From NCBI GenBank assembly GCA_012931725.1, contig CM022949.1, forward strand, positions 10,655,920 to 10,719,919: a stretch of DNA of 64,000 nucleotides. Direction: 5' to 3'. Position 1 is the stretch's first letter, and every line of letters starts with the position of its first letter. The notes below the pieces were generated by a model. That model was not told the origin of the DNA. It saw only the letters and a program-made list of their open reading frames with translations, and did no database searches. Positions 9,808 through 22,300 of the stretch are shown here, piece by piece. A program made the position numbers and the translations under genes. The stretch is from Litsea cubeba. Its lineage: Eukaryota; Streptophyta; Magnoliopsida; Laurales; Lauraceae.

Positions 9808-12800
9808 ATGACGAAGGTTTACGGAACCGGCGCCTACGACTTCAAGCGCCACCACGTCGCCGAATACCCCGTCGAATTAGCCCGCGAGATCCCCGAAAAG
9901 CCCCCCGAGCAACGCCCCTCCTCCACCCTCTCCAGCTCCATCACCCTCCTCGAGATCCAGCGCGACCGCCTCACCAAGATCGCCGCAGCCAATTGGTCCA
10001 GAACAGCCGCCGATCCCGCCGCCAAGCAACCCTTCGATCCCGACCTCGTCAAGAAGATCTACGACACTGAGCTTCTCGTTACTGATGGCCGGAAGCCCGT
10101 CCCGTTGCAGCGCGTCATGATCTTGGAGGTCAGCCAGTATCTGGAGAACTACTTGTGGCCGAATTTTGATCCGGAGAAGGCCACATTCGAGCATGTCATG
10201 TCTATGATCCTCATGGTCAATGAGAAGGTGTTGCATTCTTCCTCTGTAGAGATTTCTTTAATTTAGGTTTTGGGAATTGAAAGTTTATGATTTCAATTAG
10301 TTAGTGGAATTGCTTTATTGGGGGGTGCTAAAATTTAAAGTGAAATGAATTACTAGCAAAAAGTTTTTTTTTTTGGATGGGTTCAAACTTCAAACTCACC
10401 AGGATAGATTTGGGAATTGAAACTAAATAATTCAATTGGTTCCGAGAGAATTGCATTATTGGGGTGCTAAAATTTAAGTGAAATGCTTTCATCAGGATGG
10501 ATTTGGGGATTGGAAGTTAAAATTTCAATTGGTTAGTTGAATTGCATTATTGGGGGTGCTAACATTTTTAGTGAAACACACCAGCATAGATAGTTAGTAG
10601 AATGCTGTATACATAAGACACCCTAATTTGTCCCTATATGTATGGAAGCTCATGGACTTTTGCGTTGCAGTTCCGAGAGAATGTTGCGGCCTGGATTTGT
10701 TTTTATGATAAGAAGGATGTGTTCAAAGGGTTTTTAGGGAGTGTTCTTCGGCTGAAGGAGGAGGTTGGTATCATTTTGTCAGCATTATTTGCTTTTGTTG
10801 GATCTTATTTTAATTTTACATGGATGCCTAGTGATTGATTTAAGTTTCCGTTTCTAAGTCTCTATCAGCACATCATTGTTCCCTTGGTTTTCATTTGTGG
10901 CTGTAGGGAAGAGCCTTAAATATTGCCGAGAAGACCAATTACCTTCTTTTCATGATTAATGCTTTTCAGGTAATCAACTGTGCTATGTTTTACTTTTATT
11001 TATTTTAACTTTATATTTATGTTGTGTGGACTGTGGCCAATGTATCAAGTGTTTGTAGTCAATTGTTTGATTGCTTCTTCTCTATCAGAACTTATACATA
11101 TATATTTATATTTATATCCATCTAGTTTTTGAATATTCCGCACAACTTCCCATGACTGTATTCTATACACCTTTATTCGAGTCCTGAAAAACCGTCAATT
11201 TTTTTTTTTAAATGAGTGTAACCTAGCACAGTTGATAAACCAGCAACTGATTTGTACTGCAATGTATAATTCATTATAAAACCACTGTGGAGTTAAAGCG
11301 GTTTTGCTTTCTGTTGAAACTGCCTCTAAAAGCAGACCATGCTGTGTATTCCCTTATCCCATGCAGTTTAAAGTGAAGTGGTTCATATGCTATAGAGCTC
11401 TGTGGAATGGCACTGCGTTAAATATATGGCTTCAGATCTCACTAACCTGCATAGGTGATATAGGAGACATATACCACTCAAACAAGAGATAAGTATGGAA
11501 GAGATGCAAACACAATTTAAAGAAACTGCAGCATGAGCCCTGCATACAATTCTTTCCTATGTGCTCCATTTTTTGTTAAAATATCTGCTGCTTCATTAGC
11601 TCCCCTCAAGGTATACTGGAATTCCGCCTCCATGGAACCACTCAGCTCTCTAATCTCATTGAATAGAAAGTTCCTGCCTCTCCCCTCAAGATATTCTTGT
11701 ATGACATCTGAGGTGATCATCTTCAAAAATCCAATACAATTCTTCTTGCCCGCATATTGGACAGTCACAGTATATACTTGCATTCTGGTTGCTAACTCTT
11801 CTTACTTGATTGGTGGCATTTTCTTCTGTTGCAATGAGTTTTATTACTTGGTATTTAGTTGTTTATGTTTTCAGCAGCATTATGGTTGTATTTTGCTTTT
11901 ATTATTTCTATACTTTTGTGAGATCTCAGGTAGATTGCATTAAAGAAGTTGAAGTGGCATCTATGTTTTCACATTTAAAATGAACTCCTATCATGCTTTC
12001 TTGCAGAGTTTGGAAGATGAGATTGTCAGTGAGACTGTCTTGAAATTAGTTAGCTTGAAGTTGTGGTTTAGTCTTTCTTATGGTCGATTCCAGGTAACAC
12101 TTTTTCTCCCCCTCCTCCCTTCCTCCTGATCTTTTTGTATTATTACCCCATAAGTCTCAGTGGTTTCCTTTCCCTCTGTCACCTCCAGATGGAGCTTTGC
12201 CTGAATCCACATTTAATTAAGAAATGGAAAAAAATGACAACGAAAGAAGCCAAGGAAGCCAAGAAAAGAGGAGAGCCTTTTGCCCCAGCAAATGCGTTGG
12301 AAGTGAGGTTCTTAAGAAATCTAATTGAAGAATTTTTGGAGGTACCTTCTTCCTTTTTTTGAGTTTTTTGAACTACTGGTACCTTTTAACCATAGATGAC
12401 TTTGAAATCTCAAGAGTTAACTTTGCGTTCTAGATACTTGATTCAGAGGTTATATTGCAAAAACTGTGCAATCACGAAAATTCCCATCTTGGTGATTCTG
12501 AAAGTTACAAAGAAGTAGATGATGCTTGTCTTCTGTATTGTGAGAGGTTTATGGAGTTTCTGATTGATCTACTAAGCCAGCTGCCAACAAGGAGGTACTT
12601 AAAGAAATCTTCTATTGTTATTATTTTGACTGCTCTTCTTTTTCTTTTCTTCTGGTTAAAATTGATACGTGGTCAAAATTGAAATTTGGAGGGTCAAAAT
12701 AGATGTCTATAGTTGTCTACCAACTCCACTGAATGGTGAAAAAAAAATCTCATATGTCTTGATCCCACCCCATCCAGTCCAACTACTTTTGACAGTATTT

Positions 12801-15800
12801 TAAACAAATCTTTATATAAAACTTTATGTAGTGCGATGGTTAGAGTAGCTTTTCAAAAGCTATTAGAAGTGAGAGGTTGGGAATTCAAATCTTGATAACT
12901 TGTATAATGTAACTTTTTACCAGCACGGGTATCGTAGGCTATGATGCCCCAGATACGGCATGGATATGGCTAGGATACGCCATAGACACGGAAAGGACAT
13001 GGCTTTAACACATAAAAAGTGAAGTATCGGATACGATACTACACGATACGTTGCCCATTTTAAAGTATCCTTGCATCATAGATTGTAGGTAGTAACTCGG
13101 TTTTGGTTTTTGGCTGAATTTATATGTACTTAAAAAAGAAAAAGGAAAGGAAATCTTTTCTATGACTCCTATATGTGATGGCATTTGCAAGATACAACTT
13201 GCTAAAAACTCTTCGCGGTGGCATGATACATTTCATTCTTACTCTATTGCATAAAACTAATGTTTCCTCACATTTGAGATATTGTGGCTTCTGATTTTGT
13301 TTTCACCAGGTTTCTTACATTTTTTCTTAAATGATGATTCTATGCCCTTTATATACTGAAGAATGGCCAATAAGAAATATCAGCAGCAGATTAATTCATA
13401 TGATTTATTTTTGTTCCCTTTTTTGATGTTTCGCAGGTATTTGAAGGCCGTCGTTGCTGATGTTGCAGTTGTTGCCAAGTGTCACTTGAGTGCTCTTTAT
13501 ACTCATGAGAAGGGTCGCCTTTTTGCACAGCTAGTGGACCTTCTGCAATTTTATGAAGGTTTTGAGATTGATGATCATGATGGGACACAGCTAAGCGATG
13601 ATAACGTGCTTCTTGCTCATTACTCTCGCCTGCAAGCTTTTCAGTTATTAGCATTTAATAAAATCCCCAAGGTTTGTTCATAAGTGGTATTCTGTATGAA
13701 GTGGCAGTCACTCATAACCACACTTGTTTATCTATTAGAACACATGTTTATTATCATATGCTGTTTCTATCTGTTGTTTATCCTCTGTTTCATTCTCAAT
13801 AAAATGTTGGCTATTGTAGCTACGGGACTTTGCATTGTCAAACATCGGTTCAATTCATAAACGTGCTGATCTCTCGAAGAAAATGTCGGTATTATCTAAT
13901 GAGGAGCTACAAGATTTAGTCTGTAATAAGGTCAGTACAATTTAGTTCTTTTCTTATTGTTCATCACAGACAGCTCCAGTGAAGTTCACTTTTTTTTCCC
14001 AAGTTCTTTGTCTTCTAATCTTTATGTCAATATAAAATGTATTGTGCTAGTGTGGGACTCATGATATATTGTTTTAGTGTTGGGTATTCTTATGCTTCAA
14101 TTTTTTTCCGTATCATCTTATGTACACAAGGATCTATACATTTTTTGAGGGGTGAATTAGAGTTTATAAAGTTTTGCATATGTCATAATCATATCATGAG
14201 TCTGACATTTCTTGAGCATCTGCTTTGCCATGTTTAGTCAGTCTGGCTGCTAAAAAGTTGTGGTTATGTAGTGTCTATTTATCATGAATTCTTCTCTTAA
14301 TGGTAAAACTATTTTTTTCCTTACAGCTCAAACTGCTATCCAGCAATGACCCATGGGTCAAACGGGTCGATTTCCTTATTGAAGCCATGGTATCCTTTTT
14401 TGAAAAACGTCAGTCCCAAAAAGAAGCCATAAATGCTCTTCCTCTCTACCCAAACGAACAGATTATGTGGGATGAGAGCCTTGTACCAAGTATCAATTAT
14501 TCGGGGGAAGGTTGCCTGGCTCTCCCAAAATTGAATCTGCAATTTCTGACGCTTCATGATTATCTTTTGAGAAATTTTAATCTTTTTCGGCTAGAATCAA
14601 CATATGAAATTCGTGAAGATATTCAGGAAGCTATACCGCACCTTCTTGCATGCATCAATAATGAGGGGGAGACTGCCTTTCGTGGTTGGTCAAGGATGGC
14701 AGTGCCAATTAAGGAGTTTAAGATTTCTGAGGTGAAGCAACCAAATATTGGAGAAGTAAAGCCGGCATCTGTTACGGCGAAGGTTACATTCAGCATTTCC
14801 AGTTATAAATCACATATCAGATCGGAGTGGAATTCCCTTAAGGAGCATGATGTATTATTTTTACTTTCTATTCGTCCATCAGTTAAGCCTTTGAGTGTAG
14901 AGGAAGATGCAAAGTTGACTGTACCGGAAAGACTTGGCCTTCAATATGTCCGAGGATGTGAAATAATTGAGATTTGTGATGAGGAGGGAAACCTTATGAA
15001 TGACTTCACAGGGCGTGTGAAGAGGGATGAGTGGAAACCACCTAAAGGCGAACTGCGCACAGTGACTGTCGCCCTCGATACAGCCCAATACCACATGGAT
15101 CTTACTGATATTGCAAGCAAAGATGCAGAAGACGTATATGGGACATTCAACATTTTAATGAGAAGGAAACCTAAGGAAAACAATTTCAAAGCTATTTTAG
15201 AGTCTATACGAGACCTTATGAATGAATATTGTATCGTTCCTGACTGGTTGCATAATATATTTTTGGGTTATGGAAATCCTTCTGCTGCACAATGGACAAA
15301 CATGCCTGATCTCCTTGAAGTAGTAGACTTCAAGGACACTTTTCTTGATGCGAACCATTTGAGGGAGAGTTTTCCCGAATATCAGGTAGGTCTTGTTACT
15401 CTCTACGCTTTGTTGCTGTAACACCATTGATGACATATTATTTACTTTTTGTTATGCATTATGCTTCGTCCGTAGTTCTTAATATACTGAACATACTTAT
15501 ATGGATGGTTTTTCTTTTTCTCCTCTTAGGTTTGTTTTATGAACCCAGATGGCGCAGAGAACTTAAATCCAGAACCCCCTTTTCGGATAAGGCTCCCCAA
15601 GACACTGAAGAGTGACACACATGCACTCCCAGGGGATCAGAAGTCAAGCAGTACAACTACAATGAATGATACTACCGTTGACGGCAGGCCTGAAAAAGAA
15701 AAACTCATTGTTGAGCCGTATGTCCCTGCTGATCCAGGGCCTTATCCCCAAGATCAGCCGAAACAGAACTCTGTTGGTTTTACTCCCACTCAGGTACTTA

Positions 15801-18800
15801 GCAATTCTTCTTATCTGTTTGCTTATCCAAAATTATCAGATTTGTTCTGTCATGTCTTGTTCTTTTGTTCTCAATGTGTATTCTTGAACTCATTATATTG
15901 CATTCTATATGTTAGGACGTGTTGTTTTTGTTTTAAAGCATTTGATAACATAGAAATTATTTAAAATTTCTCTACGTTTAATGTGTATTCAGCCATTTAT
16001 AGTAGTTTTATGATGCAGAGAGACATAATTACAAACGAACCTCATGAACCTATACGAGTCATGAGTCGGAACATGCATGCTGTTCCTACTAGTTCGTCTG
16101 CGAGAAATTGCTTCCATGTGTTTGTCTTCCTAAGTTTGAAGCTATAGAGAAGTGTTGCCATCTTAGGTTCTGAATTTTTAAACTGTGGTATGTCCATAAA
16201 AATCCTAACTTGATCATTGGAAATTATTGCCACCTACTTTGCCGAATGTGGCTTGTGTTTTGAGTGGATGAAGAAGCTGAACACCAGCTTCTTTGGTACT
16301 CCTTCCTGTGCACTTTGGTATACACCGGCTTCTTTGGTACTCCTTTTCCACTTTTGTATTTTTTTTCCTGTCCTAAAAATCAATCTCTCTTGGGTCATTC
16401 GTCAATCATATTGATTCCTCTTTCTAAAGGTGGGTGGTCGGCACGGTTCATGTAGAAAGGCCAGACACTTTTTTTTCCCCTTGAATAATAATGAGTAAAT
16501 TTTGTTAAATAAAAAGGAACATACAAGCCATTTAAAAAAAAAAAGGAACATACAAGCAAACCAAAGGAAAGTAAAGATACCCTACGAAAGTCACCTTGCA
16601 AGGTGAAGACCCATTACCCCCTGTTTAGCCAAAAATCCGCCAACCCATTAGCTGACCTAAGATGTGATGAAACTCCACCTGAAGACGAAGGACCAACACC
16701 CTGATTTCATGGAAACAGAACTGAAACTTCTATGGTTTGGGTGCAAACTGGGTATCCAATTCTCCGATTATCCGGAAGTTCCAACACGCAAAAACCGAGT
16801 CTGGAACCTATTTTAGGTTCTGATTCATAAACCGGTCCGGTTCCGGAACCCAATTTAGGTTCCGATTGATAAACGAGTCTGGTTCCAGGTCCATATAGGT
16901 TCCGACCCGTGGACCCGGTACCCGGCATATGAGCCTTTGATGTTGCAATTGTACCTCAAAATCAACTTTTTTCTTGATATTTTTATGTATAATATTAGAG
17001 GCGGTAGACTTGATGCACTGTTATAAGTTGAATGAAATGCTTATTCTAAAAAAAATGAAGAATAAAGAGAAATTAGAATTGATTTTGGAACTAGATTCCA
17101 ATCCTCTAAGTGGACCTGGTTTCGGAACCGGATCCGGGTTTTCCTATCTACACTGGAAGATTTTTATCTACTACGTCAAAACATATCTTAAAATCTTTAG
17201 TTTCCAAACAGCCCCTTAGTTTTGCTTCCGTTTCAGTTAAAATGTTTGTACTTGTTAAATCCAAACCCTTTACATCAAAATCAATTTCTTGCATCCAACA
17301 TATGAAAAAAGTAATTTACATGTTTCACAAATTGCAATTGGAATTAACCTGATTCATCTAATTTTACAAAGTTAAGACGGTCCATTTTTTGTGTGCATAT
17401 TATATAGCATGAATTTTTATCTTTTGTTTTTATCTTTTCTCGTAGATTGGAGCAATCATATCAGGTATCCAACCAGGGCTCACAATGGTTGTGGGTCCTC
17501 CTGGTACAGGAAAGACTGATACAGCTGTACAGATCCTGAATGTTCTTTATCATAACTGTCCTTCACAGAGAACCTTAATAATCACTCACTCCAATCAGGC
17601 GTTGAATGATCTATTTGAGAAGATAATGGAGGTATCCTTCTTCTATTTTTGAGCTTGCTAATATGCTATACCGTGTGCTTTCCTTAGAGGCTCAGTTATT
17701 TGTGGATTTTTTTTTCCAATTTTTGTACTCGAGATTATATCAGCTTATTTGAGCCCTTTCGTTGAGAATCATATTTACTTACTTTTCATAGTAAAAGACT
17801 TCAATTTATTGGACTTTATGGCATTTACATGATTCATGGCTCATGATGTTATGTTCGATTTGACTTACATGATTATATTTGGGGATCTGTCCTGTTTGCC
17901 GGTATGCAGAACTTGGTTTGTTTAGTCACTGCTGTTGCTGGCTTTTGTCACGTTTTTTTTTCTCCTCTTTTCTTTTCTTTCCTTTCCTTTCAGGGTTTTT
18001 CATTTTCTAGTTGATTTTAGTTATATTCTCTTCATTGTTTGACTACTTTCCAGACAGTACCAATATTTCATTTGGAGTCAATCGTTCTATTGTGAGTTTA
18101 CTTATTTCTGTTAGGTTGCACCATTTTTCTTTCGAGATGGCTTCAATTGATAAATTTTATTTTTACACTTGATAAAAAGAAGTACTTTCTCTAGGAATTG
18201 TTTGAACAGGAAAATAACTTTTGTGGATTGATTGATAAGACTGATAACTAACCTCCTGTAGATAAAAATTCTAATGAAGCGAAAATTGGAAAGTTAATAA
18301 TGCCAAAGTAATTAGGTGGATACTAAGCTTATTGAACCAATCATTGTCCATCGTATAATCTGCAATGGCAGTGAAGAGTCATTGGCCATCTATATAATTT
18401 GGAAAGTGACGCAAGGAGGTTTCAACTCGAATTTGAAATATCCGAGTATTAACAAAGAGATCAATATAGTACTGTCTATTCTGGTTTTATAACCTTATGA
18501 TGAAAGTACAGTACCGTTGTATCTTTCTTTTCTCTTTAATGAAACATTATTGTTACCGATCAAAAAAACAAAAAAAAGTACAGTACTGTCTGCAAGCTTC
18601 GATGGTGGAGAAAGAATGAGTGCTCACCTTCAAGTTTTCACAGAGAAACTAATAGAAAGCGTTTCACTCAGATAGAAGCTCAGACATATGTCCTCTCAAA
18701 GTTGTCAATATTTATTCTCAACAGAAAACTGATTTGAGCGAAAGCCTTGTGATGTTATTTATCTACTTCCATGTGCATACACCCTATCTTTAAGCACACC

Positions 18801-19298
18801 CTTTTTTTAGAAGTCTCTATCACAACCATTGATTTAATAAAAATATAATCTTAGCCACACTCTTTTGTTGACTTAAATGACAAGTCTTATCATCATCATC
18901 ATCAAAGCCTTATCCCAACTATGTTGGGGTTGTCTACATCAAAGCCTTATCCTACATGAGTTTTGTTTCTTCATTAGTTCATTCCGATCTATCCTAAGCC
19001 ATATCCTCGGATAGGTTGCACTTCTTCAGATCAATTTTTACTACTTCCATCCATGTCCTCTTTGGCCTACCTCTTCCCCTTGGTGGGCCATCAACCTGCA
19101 TAGCATGTTTGGGTTGTAGCAAAATTTTATGCTTGCTGTCCTATATCAAAGTAAATAAGAAAGAACTTCAAAAATGGATTTTGGATAAAATGGGAAACAA
19201 AATAAAGATATCTCAGGTTTTAAGTAGGACGGGATATTCTCAAATCCCTTTGAATGTGTCGGAGCATACCTTTTCCTTCTTCTTTTGATAACACGTTT

Positions 19299-19381
<83 letters not shown>

Positions 19382-22300
19382 GTCCATCCATTATCAGAGG
19401 GATGTTCCTGCTCGGTACCTTCTCCGGCTGGGTCAAGGTGAACAGGAATTAGCAACTGACCTCGATTTCAGCCGTCAGGGTCGTGTAAATGCTATGCTTG
19501 TCCGACGTCTAGAGCTGCTTGAAGAAGTTGAAAGGCTTGCAAGATCCCTTCAGTTGCCAGAAGATGTTGGGTATACTTGTGAAACTGCCGGTTACTTTTG
19601 GTTGCTGCATGTCTACTCACGTTGGGAGCAATTTCTCGCTGCCTGTGCTCAAAATCAGGATAAACCAACATTTGTTAAAGACCGGTTCCCCTTTCAGGAA
19701 TTCTTCTCCAACACACCTCAGCCAGTATTTGCTGGAGAGTCATTTGAAAAGGACATGCGAGCAGCAAAAGGGTGCTTCCGTCATCTCAAAACCATGTTTC
19801 AAGAGCTGGAGGAATGTCGGGCATTTGAATTGCTCAAATCAACAGCGGATCGAGCAAATTATCTGATGACTAAGCAAGCCAAGATTGTGGCCATGACTTG
19901 CACTCATGCTGCTCTGAAAAGGAAGGATTTTATTCAGTCGGGCTTTAAATATGACAATTTGCTTATGGAGGAAAGTGCACAGATTTTGGAGATTGAGACG
20001 TTCATACCCATGTTACTTCAGAGACAGGAAGATGGTTATGCAAGGCTTAAGCGATGCATTCTGATTGGGGATCATCATCAGTTGCCACCAGTTGTGAAAA
20101 ACATGGCTTTTCAAAAGTACAGCCACATGGATCAAAGTCTCTTTACAAGGTTTGTCCGCCTGGGTATTCCTTATATTGAGCTCAATGCCCAAGGTAGGGC
20201 AAGACCGTCTATAGCTAAGCTTTATAACTGGAGATATCGAGATCTGGGTGACCTACCTTATGTACGTGAAGAAGTCATCTTTCATAAAGCTAATTCTGGA
20301 TTCTCTTATGAATATCAGCTGGTAGATGTTCCTGATTACCATGGAAGAGGTGAGAGTGCCCCTTCTCCTTGGTTCTATCAAAACGAAGGGGAGGCCGAAT
20401 ATATTGTTAGTGTTTATATGTACATGCGATTGCTTGGGTACCCTGCCAATAAGATTTCTATCTTGACCACTTACAATGGTCAGAAACTTCTAATCAGGGA
20501 TGTTATCAACCGACGGTGCATGTCTTGTGGCATTGGCGCACCTAGTAAGGTAAGTCATGAGAGGGGCTTGGTATTCTTATCTGCTATTCAGAATTTTCAG
20601 ATGTATGGGCCTTAATCAAGTTTGTTAGTTCATACTTACATTTATTTGCATGTGGTGTTTGTTTAAAAAATGACATGCCCTAGCTTGAATTTGTTTGTTC
20701 ACATGAAACAGGTCACAACAGTTGACAAGTTTCAAGGACAGCAGAATGACTTCATTTTACTTTCTCTAGTCCGCACACGTTTTGTGGGCCACCTTCGTGA
20801 TGTTAGAAGATTGGTTGTTGCCATGTCTCGAGCGCGATTGGGATTATATGTTTTCTGCCGACGATCTTTATTTGAACAGTGCTATGAACTACAACCAACA
20901 TTCCAGCTTCTTCTTCAGAGACCAGATCGCCTTGCTTTAAATCCCGATGAGATTACTCCATATACAGAACGTCTTGTGGGGGACACTGGGAGGATTCATT
21001 TTGTCAATGACATTGAGGAGATGAAAATTTTTGTTGATTTTAAAATGCATCAGCTTTACCAGGTATATTGCTCTACTCATAGATCAGCCTTTTTATTGTG
21101 CCATTTTACAAGGAAAGTACACGTTTTACAAGGAAAGTAAACTCAATCCTCAGTCACTTTTAACAGGAAAGGACACTTAAATTGGTTGTGCATGGTCCAG
21201 TAAATTTGCTATAAATCTAAAATTAGAGCCTTTGAGCTTTCATGGATACTTGGATTCCTCAGATACTTAAAATATCTGTATCACGTCTTATCCGGTTTTT
21301 ACGTAAAACCTGTGTTCTTTTGTTATCCGTGCTGTGTTCCTGCATATCCATTCCATATGTGGGCATCATACCCATCAAGTTGCTCAAATACTTGTCTTCT
21401 CTCTCAAGGTCTTTGTCAGGCTCTAATCCAAGTGACAGAGTTTGGCAATCTTTCTTGAGTTTTTCCATCTTTTTCCACTTCATTTTCTCCTCTCTTTTGG
21501 GGCTAACTTAATCTCTTGTCTTAGCCTGTGTTATTATTGAATTTTTTCCATTACTTATTTTTTTAAACCTTGGATAAGGAAATCTCGCATTCTCATATGA
21601 TACCAGATCCAAACCACTTTAATGTTGAATGCTAGACCTTCTACTCATCTAGAATATAGAGTGAATCATGCCATCGTATGGGCTACTAGTTACTGTTGGT
21701 GAAGCTTGAGCATGATATGACTTTTTTCTGATTTATCTTGCATTTACCCATCTGGGAGGATTTAAAGCATCACTCTTCCGCAAGATCTAGGGATGTAAAT
21801 GGGTCCCCGATTCTCAGATTACCCGGAGGTTCCAACCTGTTAAAAACTGGGTCTAGGTCCTTATTTAAGCCACGATAAGTAAATAGGTCCGGGTCCGGTT
21901 CCACTTTGGTTCGCACTTGTGGACCCGAGACCCGACATATGACCTCGATTTTTGAAAATATCTCATAAAAACCTTTTTTTTTTATAATATTATTCTCTAC
22001 CTAGACCCGGACCCGTATCCCGACCCATCCCATATATGGTTTTGGTTTCGGTTCCGAAACGGTTCCGAGTCCGGATCCGGTTCCACCTTTTCCTTAACGA
22101 TTTCGGTTCCACCATGAACCCGAACCGGAACCGACCCGTTTACAACCGAAGCAAGATCCCTCACTCTGAATTGTTGCCAAGTTCAGTAGTCAATTCTCGT
22201 GCATGTGCTTGAATAACATACTGTTAGATGGATGCATCCCGCATGTACAGGCATATTTGGGTTGATTTCACCCAGTACTGCATGTCATCCTTGGATGCAT

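Noticed and set aside
9834..10236. Minus-strand frames of 72-119 codons opposite AQR exon 1
   Set aside because: They lie antisense to a well-supported, GC-rich coding exon.
19146..19455. Open frames made of RE or SL repeats around 19300
   Set aside because: They are translations of the (CT)35 microsatellite in an AQR intron.
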